Positions 24,975 through 35,454 are shown, counted from the first letter of the stretch. The stretch is 39,941 nucleotides of DNA from an uncultured Alphaproteobacteria bacterium (GCA_937864925.1 CALMFH010000102.1:1-39941); one strand, 5' to 3'. The notes: generated by a model from the letters alone, not told the origin. A program made the numbers and translations.

Positions 24975-26207
24975 ATGAGCGGTCATTCGACCTACACGCC
25001 GTCGAACGGCTTCACCCGCTGGATCGACGAGCGCCTGCCGATCATCCGGCTCAGCTACGACAGCTTCGTCGCCTATCCGACGCCGCGCAACCTCAACTAC
25101 TGGTGGACCTTCGGCGGCATCCTGTCGATGATGCTGGTGGTGCAGCTGATCACCGGCATCGTCCTGGTCATGCACTACACCCCGAACACCGCCATGGCCT
25201 TCGCCTCGGTCGAGCACATCATGCGCGACGTGAACTGGGGCTGGCTGATGCGCTACATGCACGCCAACGGCGCGTCGATGTTCTTCATCGCCGTCTACAT
25301 CCACATCCTGCGCGGCATGTACTACGGCTCCTACAAGGCTCCGCGCGAGATCCTGTGGATCCTCGGCGTCGTGATCTTCCTGCTGATGATGGCCACCGCC
25401 TTCATGGGCTACGTGCTGCCGTGGGGCCAGATGTCCTTCTGGGGCGCCACCGTCATCACCAACCTGTTCTCGGCCATTCCGGTGATCGGCGATCCGATCG
25501 TCATCTGGCTGTGGGGCGGCTTCTCGGTCGACAACCCGACGCTGAACCGCTTCTTCTCGCTGCACTATCTGCTGCCGTTCGTCATCGCCGCGGTGGTCGC
25601 CCTGCACGTCTGGGCGCTGCATGTCGTCGGTCAGAACAACCCGGCGGGCGTCGAAGTGAAGTCCGAGCAGGACACCGTGGCGTTCACCCCCTATGCGACG
25701 CTGAAGGACAGCTTCGGCATGGCGGTGTTCCTGGTGTTCTTCTGCTGGTTCCTGTTCTACACCCCGAACTACATGGGCCATCCGGACAACTACATCGAAG
25801 CCAATCCGATGGTGACCCCGGCGCACATCGTTCCGGAATGGTACTTCCTGCCGTTCTACGCGATCCTGCGCTCGGTTCCGGACAAGCTCGGCGGCGTCAT
25901 CGCCATGTTCGGCGCCATCGCGGTGCTGTTCGTGCTGCCCTGGCTCGACACCTCCAAGGTCAAGTCGGCCCGGTACCGCCCGCTGTTCAAGCAGTTCTTC
26001 TGGATCCTGGTGATCGTCGGCTGTGGCCTCGGCTACCTCGGCTCGCAGCCGGCGGAAGGCGGCTACGTCATCGCCTCGCGGATCCTGACGGCTTGGTACT
26101 TCTTCCACTTCCTGGTGATCCTGCCGGTTCTCGGCCTCGTCGAGAAGCCGAAGCCGGTGCCGGAGTCGATCATGGCGGACGTTCTCGCCAAGAACGCGGC
26201 CCACTGA
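24975..26207 (+). CDS. petB: Cytochrome b of the bc1 complex
   Basis: A 410-residue, eight-helix membrane protein holding the two b haems and the Qo and Qi quinone sites. Haem-ligand histidines are spaced as expected in helices B and [21 protein letters not shown] and [19 protein letters not shown]. The Qo-site signature [13 protein letters not shown] is intact, with the ef loop before it. Length fits the non-fused bacterial type, so cytochrome c1 is encoded separately by the next gene (26-bp gap). It is part of petABC. Confidence 0.98.
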   Translation: MSGHSTYTPSNGFTRWIDERLPIIRLSYDSFVAYPTPRNLNYWWTFGGILSMMLVVQLITGIVLVMHYTPNTAMAFASVEHIMRDVNWGWLMRYMHANGASMFFIAVYIHILRGMYYGSYKAPREILWILGVVIFLLMMATAFMGYVLPWGQMSFWGATVITNLFSAIPVIGDPIVIWLWGGFSVDNPTLNRFFSLHYLLPFVIAAVVALHVWALHVVGQNNPAGVEVKSEQDTVAFTPYATLKDSFGMAVFLVFFCWFLFYTPNYMGHPDNYIEANPMVTPAHIVPEWYFLPFYAILRSVPDKLGGVIAMFGAIAVLFVLPWLDTSKVKSARYRPLFKQFFWILVIVGCGLGYLGSQPAEGGYVIASRILTAWYFFHFLVILPVLGLVEKPKPVPESIMADVLAKNAAH

Positions 26208-26233
26208 ACCGAAGAGATCGGGAGACACGAAAA

Positions 26234-27100
26234 ATGACCATGATCCTTTCCGGTTCCAAGCTCGGCCGCGCCGTCGGCGCCGCCCTCTTGGCGATGGGGC
26301 TCGGCTTCGCCGCCGCCCCGGCCATGGCCTCCGAGGCCGCCCACGGCCCCAAGGTCGAGATGCAGTCCTGGTCGTTCGCCGGCCCCTTCGGCCGCTTCGA
26401 CAAGGGTCAGCTGCAGCGCGGCTACAAGGTGTACAAGGAGGTCTGCGCCTCCTGTCATTCGATGAAGCTCGTCGCCTACCGTAACCTCGCCGACCAGGGC
26501 GGCCCCGGCTTCACCCTGGATCAGGCCAAGGCGCTCGCCGCCGAGATCAAGGTGAAGGACGGCCCGAACGACGCCGGCGAGATGTTCGAGCGCGCCGGTC
26601 GCACCTCGGATCGCTTCCCCTCGCCGTTCGCCAACGACGAGGCGGCGCGTGCCGGCTTCGGTGGCGCCCTGCCGCCGGATCTGTCGCTGATCGGCAAGAA
26701 CCGTGCGGCGCACCGCGGCGGCCTGTCGTTCATGGCCGATCCCTTCACCCTCTATGCCGAAGCGGGTCCGGACTACGTCTACAACCTGCTCACCGGTTAC
26801 GTCGACGCGCCGCACGGCGTGACCTGCGACGGCGCTCTGCAGTACAATCAGTCCTTCATCTCGGGCTCGTGCATCGCCATGCCGAACCCGCTGTCCGAAG
26901 GCATGGTGACCTACGACGACGGGACCAAGGCCACCGTCGAGCAGTACGCCCGGGACGTCGCGGCCTTCCTGATGTGGACGGCCGAGCCGAAGCTCGAGGC
27001 GCGCAAGTCGACCGGCCTCAAGGTCATCCTGTTCCTGATCGTGCTGTCCGGTCTGCTCTACCTGACCAAGCGCAAGATCTGGGCGAACGTCGCCCACTGA
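26234..27100 (+). CDS. petC: Cytochrome c1 of the bc1 complex
   Basis: A 288-residue haem protein that passes electrons from the Rieske subunit to cytochrome c. It has an N-terminal signal peptide ending near AMASEA, a haem-binding CASCH with SMKLVAYRNLAD following as in c1, a CIAMPNPL segment with the axial methionine, and a C-terminal anchor helix (VILFLIVLSGLLYLTKR). Two further cysteines (VTCDG and SGSC) may form the disulfide known from alphaproteobacterial c1. The operon ends here with a strong terminator. Confidence 0.97.
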   Translation: MTMILSGSKLGRAVGAALLAMGLGFAAAPAMASEAAHGPKVEMQSWSFAGPFGRFDKGQLQRGYKVYKEVCASCHSMKLVAYRNLADQGGPGFTLDQAKALAAEIKVKDGPNDAGEMFERAGRTSDRFPSPFANDEAARAGFGGALPPDLSLIGKNRAAHRGGLSFMADPFTLYAEAGPDYVYNLLTGYVDAPHGVTCDGALQYNQSFISGSCIAMPNPLSEGMVTYDDGTKATVEQYARDVAAFLMWTAEPKLEARKSTGLKVILFLIVLSGLLYLTKRKIWANVAH

Positions 27101-27126
27101 GGCGGCTTCGACCGACCCGAACGCGA

Positions 27127-27161
27127 GGGCTCCCGGGCGACCGGGGGCCCTGTTCCCTTTT
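27127..27161 (+). terminator. Rho-independent terminator after petABC
   Basis: A 10-bp stem, GGGCTCCCGG with CCGGGGGCCC and one G-U pair, closes a GCGA (GNRA-type) tetraloop and is followed by TGTTCCCTTTT. It lies 26 bp after the petC stop. Confidence 0.88.
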
Positions 27162-27172
27162 CGTCGACCCAG

Positions 27173-27182
27173 GTGACGTCAC
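27173..27182. promoter_or_regulatory. GTGACGTCAC palindrome upstream of mtnP
   Basis: A perfect 10-bp palindrome lies 61 nt before the mtnP start and 12 nt after the petC terminator, in the likely promoter region. No regulator is known to me for it here. Confidence 0.3.
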
Positions 27183-27242
27183 GGATTGCATCGCGCCGTG
27201 AAATGCCGACACTGCGGCGGACGACGAGAACGGGAGACGGGG

Positions 27243-28120
<878 letters not shown>

Positions 28121-28124
<4 letters not shown>

Positions 28125-28581
28125 CCGACATCATGATGGACGTGGTGGCGCGGGTGCGCGGTGGCCGTGTCGACAACGAGGACGATCGCTGGGGTGATGT
28201 CGAAGCCGACATCGTGCTCGCCGCCGACCTGCCGGACGTCGCCTTCGCCGGGCTCGACCGCTTCTCGCACGCGGTGATCGTCTTCCATTTCGACATGATC
28301 GATCCGGCGACGATCGTCACCGGCGCGCGCCGGCCGCGCGGCAATCCGGCGTGGCCGGAGGTCGGCATCTTCGCCCAGCGCGGAAGTCCGCGGCCGAACC
28401 GCATCGGGGTGACGACGGTGGAGATCGTCGCGGTCGAGGGACGGCGGCTCCGGGTACGCGGCCTCGACGCCATCGACGGCACGCCGGTGCTCGACATCAA
28501 GCCGGTGATGCGCGGCTTCGAACCGCGTGGGGACATCTGCGAGCCCGCCTGGGCCGGCGAGATCATGAAGGACTACTGGTG

Positions 28582-28582
<1 letters not shown>
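28121..28582 (+). CDS. trmO: TrmO/TsaA-like SAM-dependent methyltransferase
   Basis: A 153-residue protein of the TrmO/UPF0066 family, beta-barrel methyltransferases that N6-methylate t6A37 in tRNA. The motif [16 protein letters not shown] and a downstream [11 protein letters not shown] are the family core, and [18 protein letters not shown] lies before it. It is shorter than the 235-residue E. coli enzyme and lacks its C-terminal domain, as in archaeal-type members. It is translationally coupled to both neighbours: ATGA overlap with mtnP and TGATG overlap with apt. The tRNA target is inferred from family only. Confidence 0.82.
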
Positions 28583-29109
<527 letters not shown>

Positions 29110-29130
29110 GCTGCGACGGGCTTCGGCGCT

Positions 29131-30216
29131 TCACACCACCTCGTCGGGCACCAGCCGGCACCAGCCGTCGCCGTCGGTCTCGATCTGCAGGGTGACGTGG
29201 CCGATGCCGAAGCGCTTCCCGAGCGTTCCGGCGACGTCCTCGAGGAAGGCGTCGCCGGGGGGGCCGGCGGGCATAACCAGATGGGCGGTCAGCGCCGAGG
29301 CGGTGGTCGACAGGCCCCAGACGTGGAGGTCGTGCAGGCTCGCCACGCCGGGGAGGCTCGCGAGATGGGCGCGCACCGCGGCGGGGTCGATGCCGGCCGG
29401 CACGGCGGCGAGGGAGAGGGCGGAACTCTCGGCGAGCAGGCCCCAGGTCGACCAGACGATCAGCGCCGCCACCACCAGTGAGACGATCGGATCGATCCAG
29501 GAGAGCCCGGTCGCCAGCACCGCGAGGCCGGCGACGACGACGCCGGCCGAGATCGCCGCGTCGGTCAGCATGTGCAGATAGACGCCGCGGATGTTGAGAT
29601 CGTCGCCGTGGCCGCGGTGGAAGAGCATCGCGGTGGCGCCGTTGACGACGATGCCGATGCCGGCGACCACCACCATGGTCAGGCCGGCGACCGGCTCGGG
29701 GGCGAGCAGCCGCTGGACCGCCTCGAGCGCGATGGCGCCGACCGCGACCAGCAGGAAGACGGCGTTGAACAGCGCGGCGAGGATCGACGAACCCGACAGG
29801 CCGTAGGTGAAGCGGCCGCTCGGTGGCTTGGCCGTGGCGCGGGCCGCGACCCAGGCGACGACGAGGGCGAGCACGTCGGAGAGATTGTGGCCGGCGTCGG
29901 CGAGCAGCGCCATCGAGTTGCCGAGGATGCCGAAGACCGCCTCGACGACGACGAAGCCGGTGTTGAGGACGATGCCGATCAGGAAGGCGCGGCCGAAGTC
30001 GGTCGGCGCATGGGAATGTCCATGGTGGGCGTGGCCGTGCCCATGATGGCCGTGGCCGCCGTGGGGGGCGTGATCGTGCCGGTGGTCGTGACCGTGGTCG
30101 TGTTCATGATCATGGCCGTGATCGGACCGGCACCGGGTCGCGGCGGGGCCGTCGTGGTGAGGATCACGGTGATGATCGTGGGGATCGTCGTGACGGGTAT
30201 GGCGGTCGCTGCTCAT
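29131..30216 (-). CDS. CDF family metal (zinc-type) exporter with His-rich N-terminus
   Basis: A 361-residue cation diffusion facilitator that would export Zn2+ or a similar divalent ion in exchange for protons. The first ~70 residues are extremely His/Asp/Gly-rich (many HD and HGH repeats), a likely metal-buffering tail. Six transmembrane helices follow. The transport site is visible in helix II (AGHNLSD) and helix V (HMLTDAA), both HxxxD, the tetrad typical of zinc transporters. A cytoplasmic domain with VASLHDLHVWGLS ends the protein. The ATG at 30214-30216 is chosen; a frame 24 codons longer has no support. Metal choice (Zn, Co, Ni) cannot be settled by sequence. Confidence 0.92.
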   Translation of the reverse strand: MSSDRHTRHDDPHDHHRDPHHDGPAATRCRSDHGHDHEHDHGHDHRHDHAPHGGHGHHGHGHAHHGHSHAPTDFGRAFLIGIVLNTGFVVVEAVFGILGNSMALLADAGHNLSDVLALVVAWVAARATAKPPSGRFTYGLSGSSILAALFNAVFLLVAVGAIALEAVQRLLAPEPVAGLTMVVVAGIGIVVNGATAMLFHRGHGDDLNIRGVYLHMLTDAAISAGVVVAGLAVLATGLSWIDPIVSLVVAALIVWSTWGLLAESSALSLAAVPAGIDPAAVRAHLASLPGVASLHDLHVWGLSTTASALTAHLVMPAGPPGDAFLEDVAGTLGKRFGIGHVTLQIETDGDGWCRLVPDEVV

Positions 30217-30351
30217 CCGGTCCTCGTGGTGGTGTGTTCGCCGCGAGATTGGACCGAGACGGGGACGGATACTATCACACCCGGCCAACCTCGGCGGTCG
30301 GTGGTCCGTTGCGGCGCACCTTCGCGGTCGGCGGCCGTGCCGGCGGACGGC

Positions 30352-30380
30352 TTGCCGCTCGATGCCCGGCGCGGCTATGG
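30352..30380 (+). promoter_or_regulatory. Candidate promoter for the acyltransferase gene
   Basis: TTGCCG at 30352-30357 and CTATGG at 30375-30380 are 17 bp apart, close to the alphaproteobacterial CTTGAC/CTATAT pattern. The start codon is 48 nt further on. Confidence 0.4.
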
Positions 30381-30428
30381 TCGCGCCGCTTCGCCGGAGA
30401 GCCGGCTCGAACGGGCGAGGAGCGCCGA

Positions 30429-32381
30429 GTGAAGTATCGGGCCGACATCGACGGACTGCGGGCGATCGCCATCGCCACCGTTCTCCTCGATCACCTCGAC
30501 GTGCCCGGCTTCTCCGGCGGCTTCGTCGGCGTCGACATCTTCTTCGTCATCTCCGGCTATCTCATCACCACGCTGATCGCCGAGGCACAGGCCAAGGGCT
30601 CGTTCTCGCTGCCGGTCTTCTACGAGCGGCGACTGCGGCGCATCTTTCCCGCCCTGTTGGTGGTGCTGACCGCGACGCTGGCAGCCGGGGCGTGGTTGAT
30701 GACCCCGGCCGACTTCGAGGATCTCGGCAAGTCGGTCGGCGCCGCGGCGATCTCGGGGGCGAACTTCTGGTTCTGGTCGTCGTCGGGCTATTTCGCGCCC
30801 GAGGCGGAGCGGTTGGCGCTGCTCCACACCTGGTCGCTGGCGGTCGAGGAGCAGTACTATCTGCTCTTCCCCACTCTGATGATCGGCCTCGCCGCCGCGC
30901 CGCGCCTGCCGCGCCGCGGCGTTCTCGTCGCTCTCGCGCTGGCCTCCTTCGCCTGGAGTGTCACGACCTCGCGGATCTGGCCGGACGCCGCCTTCTATCT
31001 GCTCCCCGCCCGGGCCGGAGAGCTGCTGCTCGGCGCGCTGGTGGCACTGACCCCGGCGCCGCGGCTCGATGCGCGCGGTCGCGAGACCGTCGCCTTCCTC
31101 GGACTCGCGGCGATCGCGGTGGCGGTGGCGGCGATCGATCCGGCCGAGCCGTTCCCGTCGTGGCGCGCGGCGCTGCCCTGCCTCGGCACGGCGATGGTGA
31201 TCCACGCCGGCCGCGCCGGCGGATCGACCTCGGCCCGGCTGCTCGCGCTGCCGCCGATGCGCTTCCTCGGTGCGATCTCCTATTCGCTCTACCTCTGGCA
31301 CTGGCCGGTCATCGTCTTCGCCCGCTATCGCTTCGTCGACGATCTCGACGCGGTCTCCACCCTGGTGGTCGCCGCCCTGTCGATCGGGTCGGCTGTCCTG
31401 TCGTGGTGGTTCGTCGAGCGGCCCTTCCGCCACGCCCCCGATCCGACCCGGACCCGCCGGGTGCTCGCCACCGGTGTGGTCGCGGCGCTCGCGGTCGGCT
31501 TCCTCGGGGTCGGCGCCTGGGTGTCGAAGGGGATCCCGTCGCGCATGGCGCCGGAGATCCGCGTCCTCGCCGATCCGGCCTGGGGACGATTCCGGCCCTG
31601 CCTGAAGGGGGTGGGCGTCGCCGAGGCACGCGCCGACGGGCTCTGCCGACTCGGAGCGGAGGACGTCGCGCCGAGCTTCCTTCTCGTCGGCGACAGTTTC
31701 GCCGCCGCGCTCGCCGACGGGATCGACGCCGAGGCGAAGACGGCGGGGGTCGGCGGCCGCTTCGTCGGTGTGCAGTCGTGCCCGCCGATCCTCGGGTTGA
31801 AGTCCGGCGCCGGATCCGCCGCGGCACGGGCCGCCTGCGTGGCGACGCAGGCGAATCTCGCCGGCATCGTCGCCGCGACCGGGGTCGGCACCGTCGTCCT
31901 CCACTCGGTCTGGGCCAATTTCGACGGCGAGCGGGGCCGCGCCCGGCTCCTCGCCGGCTCCGGAATCGCGCCGATGTCCTCGGAAGCCGACGACGCTCTG
32001 CGGCAGGCGGTGGAACGCACGGTGGAGATGCTTCGCGCCACCGGAGTGCGGGTGGTGGTGGTCGGCGCGGTGCCGATGGCGGCGAAGACCGTGCCGGCGA
32101 CGCTGGCACGGGCGCGTCTCTCCGGTCGGCCGGCCGAAGTCGCGTTGGCACCGGTGGAGGCCGCGGCGCGCAACCGCACCGCCACGGCGATCTTCACCGA
32201 CCTCGCTGCGCGCGGGCGCCTGACCCTGGTGGCGCCCTTTCCCGTGCTGTGCGACGACGCGCGTTGCCGCGTCGAGGCGGCGGGGCGGCCGCTCTATGCC
32301 GATGCCTATCACCTGAATCTCGCCGGTTCGGCCCTGGTCGGCGCGGCGATCTGGCCCGCACTCGGCCTCGGCGGGCGCTGA
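30429..32381 (+). CDS. OafB-like O-acyltransferase: acyltransferase-3 fused to SGNH domain
   Basis: A 650-residue membrane enzyme likely to O-acetylate a surface glycan. Residues 1 to about 360 form the acyltransferase-3 domain with ten or so helices; YRADIDGLRAIAIATVLLDH, FVGVDIFFVISGYLIT, the catalytic-type TWSLAVEEQYYLLFP, and SYSLYLWHWPVIVF are hallmark segments. The last ~240 residues form a periplasmic SGNH domain with FLLVGDSFAA (serine near 422) and DAYHLN (Asp/His near 626-629), completing the catalytic set. The GTG start has AGGAG about 8 nt upstream. Neighbouring envelope genes support lipopolysaccharide or another glycan as target; the exact acceptor is unknown. Confidence 0.92.
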   Translation: MKYRADIDGLRAIAIATVLLDHLDVPGFSGGFVGVDIFFVISGYLITTLIAEAQAKGSFSLPVFYERRLRRIFPALLVVLTATLAAGAWLMTPADFEDLGKSVGAAAISGANFWFWSSSGYFAPEAERLALLHTWSLAVEEQYYLLFPTLMIGLAAAPRLPRRGVLVALALASFAWSVTTSRIWPDAAFYLLPARAGELLLGALVALTPAPRLDARGRETVAFLGLAAIAVAVAAIDPAEPFPSWRAALPCLGTAMVIHAGRAGGSTSARLLALPPMRFLGAISYSLYLWHWPVIVFARYRFVDDLDAVSTLVVAALSIGSAVLSWWFVERPFRHAPDPTRTRRVLATGVVAALAVGFLGVGAWVSKGIPSRMAPEIRVLADPAWGRFRPCLKGVGVAEARADGLCRLGAEDVAPSFLLVGDSFAAALADGIDAEAKTAGVGGRFVGVQSCPPILGLKSGAGSAAARAACVATQANLAGIVAATGVGTVVLHSVWANFDGERGRARLLAGSGIAPMSSEADDALRQAVERTVEMLRATGVRVVVVGAVPMAAKTVPATLARARLSGRPAEVALAPVEAAARNRTATAIFTDLAARGRLTLVAPFPVLCDDARCRVEAAGRPLYADAYHLNLAGSALVGAAIWPALGLGGR

Positions 32382-32406
32382 GACCGACCCTCGAGAGTGC
32401 GGTGGT

Positions 32407-33201
32407 TCAGCCTCGCCCCTCGCCCCACAGCCAGTCGCGAGCGAGCCACGACGCCGGGCGGGTTCCACGCCAGAACGATCCGGTCCAGCCCTCGACCGCC
32501 TCTTCCATCTTCGGCGTGCCGTGGAAGCACATCACCCGGCAGGTATCGGGCAGGCGCGGCTCTTGGAAGCGGTTCAAGGGAAAGACGCGCATCGCGTCGC
32601 GCTTGAAGCTCGAGATCCATTCGCCCGGCCAGTAGACCAGTTCGCCGTGCCGGAGCGCGGTCATCGAGGTGTAGTACTGCTCCGAGCCCTTGTGGCGCGC
32701 CACCGAGCCGGCCGGATCGGCGGCGAACTCCTCGTAGAGGAAGGGGTGTTTCGCCGGGTCGAAGAGGAAGACCGAACCGTGGCCGCCCTCCTTGCCCCGG
32801 CGCTCGTAACGCCATTCGCGGCGCATGCAGACCTTGCCGGGCGCATGGTCGATCAGATCGCCGAGCGGCCCGGTCACCACCACGTCGACGTCGAAGCCGA
32901 GGACCGGCCCTTCCATCCCGGCGAGACCGGGTCGGAACAGCGACACCTTGCGCCACGCCCCCTTGCGGCCCTCGCGGTTCATCGCAGCGACGATGTCGGC
33001 TTCGAAGGGCTCGACCGGAAGTGGATGCACTTCGATGCCCGGCTCGAGGCCGTCGCCGTGCTCGGTGAAGCAGAGGAAGCGGAACGGCCGATCGAGAAAG
33101 CGCGACACGCCGCGGAAGAGCCGGTTGACGTAGTAGGCGGGGTATTTGGTGCCCCACTTGATGCAGACGACGTTGACCGGAGTGGTGGAAGCGGCGGACA
33201 T
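32407..33201 (-). CDS. Glycosyltransferase-like protein with DVD motif
   Basis: A 264-residue soluble protein without signal peptide. The N-terminus NVVCIKWGTKYPAYYVNRLF and the FRFLCFTEHGDG strand, then LGFDVDVVVTGPL with a DVD metal/nucleotide-sugar motif, follow the GT-A pattern of bacterial glycosyltransferases (GT8/GT32-like, my best guess). VMCFHGTPKMEE near the C-terminus supplies a His often used for metal binding. The sugar donor and acceptor are unknown. It is convergent with the O-acyltransferase gene (25 bp apart) and divergent from the LpxL-like gene, forming a small envelope-glycan cluster. Confidence 0.75.
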   Translation of the reverse strand: MSAASTTPVNVVCIKWGTKYPAYYVNRLFRGVSRFLDRPFRFLCFTEHGDGLEPGIEVHPLPVEPFEADIVAAMNREGRKGAWRKVSLFRPGLAGMEGPVLGFDVDVVVTGPLGDLIDHAPGKVCMRREWRYERRGKEGGHGSVFLFDPAKHPFLYEEFAADPAGSVARHKGSEQYYTSMTALRHGELVYWPGEWISSFKRDAMRVFPLNRFQEPRLPDTCRVMCFHGTPKMEEAVEGWTGSFWRGTRPASWLARDWLWGEGRG

Positions 33202-33287
33202 GCGGGTTTCGAGGGCCTCGATGGCGGGAAAGGCGGCTTCCTAGCACGAGCGGCCGGGCGCCGATACCCTCGGCGACGTCGGCGCGA

Positions 33288-33302
33288 CCGGGAGTTTCCC
33301 GG
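33288..33302. promoter_or_regulatory. Perfect dyad in the divergent gap before the LpxL-like gene
   Basis: CCGGGA-GTT-TCCCGG lies between the glycosyltransferase and LpxL-like starts. It could be an operator for either gene. There is no T-run next to it, so a terminator is unlikely. Confidence 0.3.
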
Positions 33303-33382
33303 CATTTCCGCGGTCGGACGGTCGCCGGCCCTTCCCTGTGACGGCGCCATTCGCTATGCCGTCGCCTCGACGAACCTCCACC

Positions 33383-34273
33383 ATGGCCATGACGAGCGAT
33401 TCCGCGCCCTCCCTTCGCCGCCGCCTCTCCTGGCGTCTCCAGCACCTCGTGCTCCGCGCGGTGGCGGTGCTGCTCGGCGCTCTCGGTCTCGATCGGGCCT
33501 CGGCCTTCATGGGGTGGTGTTGGCGCCGACTCGCACCGTTCAACGCCCGTCATGCCCGCGCCGACGCCCATCTCGCCCTGGCGATGCCGGAACTCACGAC
33601 CGAAGACCGCCGCCGCATCCTCGGCGACATGTGGGAGAACCTCGGCCGGACCGCCGCCGAGACCATCCTGCTGCCCCGGCTTCTCGCCGAACCGCAGCGG
33701 ATCACCTGTGCCGTACCGCCGGAGGATCTGGCGAAGGCGGCGGGTGGCGCGGTCTTCGTGTCGCTCCACACCGGCAACTGGGAGGTGGTCTCGGTTCCCC
33801 TGCTGCAGGCGGGCTTCGAGACCAAGGCGCTCTACAAGCCACTGTCCAACCCCCATGTCGAAGACTGGCTCAGGGCGCGGCGTGAACCGCTCTATCCCGG
33901 CGGCCTGATCGGCCGGCAACACGGCATCGCGGTCAAGCTGCGCGCCATCGCCCGCGCCGGCTCGGTGCTGGCGATCGTCGCCGACCAGACCGATCGTACC
34001 GCCATCACCGTCGAGTTCTTCGGGCGGCCGGCGCGCGCCATGCCGTTCCCGGCGATGCTCGCCCGCCGCCTCGGGCTGCCGCTCTTCGTCGGCCGCACGG
34101 TGCGCACCGAAGGGGCGCATTTCCGCGTCGAGGGGCGCTGGCTCGAGGTGCCGCACACCACCGACGCCGAAGCCGACGTCGTCGCCGCGACGCGTGCCAT
34201 CCATGCCGTCTGGGAAGAGTGGATTCGCGAGTACCCCGGCCAGTGGATGTGGGCTCATCGCAAGTGGCGGTGA
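33383..34273 (+). CDS. LpxL/HtrB-like lysophospholipid (lipid A) acyltransferase
   Basis: A 296-residue inner-membrane acyltransferase of the LpxL/HtrB family, which adds secondary acyl chains to lipid A or related lipids. The catalytic H-x4-E is in SLHTGNWEVVS. Further family blocks are KALYKPLSNPHVEDWLRARRE, VADQTDRTAITVEFFGRPA, and the C-terminal YPGQWMWAHRKWR. One hydrophobic segment (residues 22-40) anchors it. The ATG at 33383 is used; upstream in-frame ATGs add low-complexity residues. Specific acyl donor and position cannot be told. It is next to glycan-modifying genes, consistent with outer-membrane lipid work. Confidence 0.9.
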   Translation: MAMTSDSAPSLRRRLSWRLQHLVLRAVAVLLGALGLDRASAFMGWCWRRLAPFNARHARADAHLALAMPELTTEDRRRILGDMWENLGRTAAETILLPRLLAEPQRITCAVPPEDLAKAAGGAVFVSLHTGNWEVVSVPLLQAGFETKALYKPLSNPHVEDWLRARREPLYPGGLIGRQHGIAVKLRAIARAGSVLAIVADQTDRTAITVEFFGRPARAMPFPAMLARRLGLPLFVGRTVRTEGAHFRVEGRWLEVPHTTDAEADVVAATRAIHAVWEEWIREYPGQWMWAHRKWR

Positions 34274-34367
34274 CGGCCGGCGGCCCGGCTCGTCGCCGGA
34301 GATGCCACCATCGGTGTCCGATCTGCGAAAAATGCATGGGAGATGCGGCGATTCTGCTCTCGCCCCC

Positions 34368-34396
34368 TTGGGGATGCAGGGGTCGATCGACTATAT
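34368..34396 (+). promoter_or_regulatory. Promoter for trxB
   Basis: TTGGGG at 34368-34373 and CTATAT at 34391-34396 stand 17 bp apart. CTATAT is the favoured -10 in Alphaproteobacteria, and the start codon is 39 nt downstream. Confidence 0.6.
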
Positions 34397-34435
34397 GGGA
34401 ATGACCGGTTCGACGTTCGTCGAGAAAGAGGATCC

Positions 34436-35401
34436 ATGTCGCACACCCACGCCCGCGTCCTGGTGATCGGTTCCGGCCCGGCCGGCTACACCGCTGCGAT
34501 CTATGCCGCCCGCGCCATGCTCGAGCCCACGCTGATCGCCGGCATCCAGCTCGGCGGCCAGTTGACGGTCACCACCGAGGTGGAGAATTACCCGGGCTTC
34601 GCCGAACCGATCCAGGGACCCTGGTTGGTCGAGCAGATGCGCCTCCAGGCCGAACATTGCGGCACCAACCTCGTCTACGACACCGTCACCGCGGCCGATC
34701 TCTCGAAGCGGCCCTTCACTCTCACCTGCGACAGCGGTGCGGTGTGGACCTGCGACGTGCTGATCATCGCCACCGGCGCTCAGGCGCGCTGGCTCGGCAT
34801 TCCCTCGGAGGAGGCCTTCCGCGGCTTCGGCGTCTCGGCCTGTGCCACCTGCGACGGGTTCTTCTATCGCGGCAAGGAGGTGGTGGTGATCGGGGGCGGC
34901 AATTCCGCCGTCGAGGAGGCGCTCTACCTCACCAACCACGCCTCCAAGGTGACGGTGGTCCATCGCCGCGGCGAGTTCCGTGCCGAGAAGATCCTGCAGA
35001 ACCGGCTCTTCGCTCACCCGAAGATCGAGGTGATCTGGCACTCGAAGCTGGTCGAGGTGTTGGGTTCGCGGGGCGTGCCGCCGTCGGTCACCGGTGCCCG
35101 CATCGAAAACGTCACGACCGGTGAGGTCCGCGATCTCGCCTGCGACGGCATCTTCGTCGCCATCGGCCACAAGCCGGCGGTCGAGCTCTTCGACACCCAG
35201 TTGAAGCTGAAGCCGTCGGGGTACCTGTGGACCGCGCCCTATTCGACGGCGACATCGATCCCCGGTGTCTTCGCCGCCGGCGACGTCGCCGACGACGTCT
35301 TCCGACAGGCGGTCACCGCCGCCGGCATGGGATGCATGGCGGCGCTGGAAGCGGAGAAGTTCCTGGCCGGCACCGCCCACGGGGCGGCGGCGGCCGAATG
35401 A
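34436..35401 (+). CDS. trxB: Thioredoxin reductase
   Basis: A 321-residue FAD/NADPH enzyme that reduces thioredoxin. The FAD-binding GSGPAGYTAAIYAARA is at the N-terminus, the redox-active disulfide is C136-A-T-C139 in ACATCDGFF, the NADPH-binding GGGNSAVEEALYL follows, and the C-terminal FAD motif is GVFAAGDVADDVFRQAVTAAG, quoted here only as GVFAAGDV. The ATG at 34436 has AGAGGA about 5 nt upstream. It has its own promoter. The lsrB-like regulator follows on the same strand, an arrangement common in Rhizobiales. Confidence 0.97.
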   Translation: MSHTHARVLVIGSGPAGYTAAIYAARAMLEPTLIAGIQLGGQLTVTTEVENYPGFAEPIQGPWLVEQMRLQAEHCGTNLVYDTVTAADLSKRPFTLTCDSGAVWTCDVLIIATGAQARWLGIPSEEAFRGFGVSACATCDGFFYRGKEVVVIGGGNSAVEEALYLTNHASKVTVVHRRGEFRAEKILQNRLFAHPKIEVIWHSKLVEVLGSRGVPPSVTGARIENVTTGEVRDLACDGIFVAIGHKPAVELFDTQLKLKPSGYLWTAPYSTATSIPGVFAAGDVADDVFRQAVTAAGMGCMAALEAEKFLAGTAHGAAAAE

Positions 35402-35407
35402 ACCCAT

Positions 35408-35431
35408 CGATCACTCGATCGATCACTCGAA
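35408..35431. repeat. 12-bp direct repeat after trxB
   Basis: CGATCACTCGAT occurs twice in tandem, the second copy with one changed base, beginning 7 bp after the trxB stop. A further ACCGATCGATG follows. Its role is unknown; no hairpin terminator was found at this place. Confidence 0.6.
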
Positions 35432-35454
35432 CCGATCGATGATATGCCGTACGT

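Noticed and set aside
29979-30240. Plus-strand hydrophobic frame opposite the His-rich tail of the CDF gene, resembling a membrane protein
   Set aside because: His/Asp codons read backwards give Val/Met, producing a false hydrophobic stretch.
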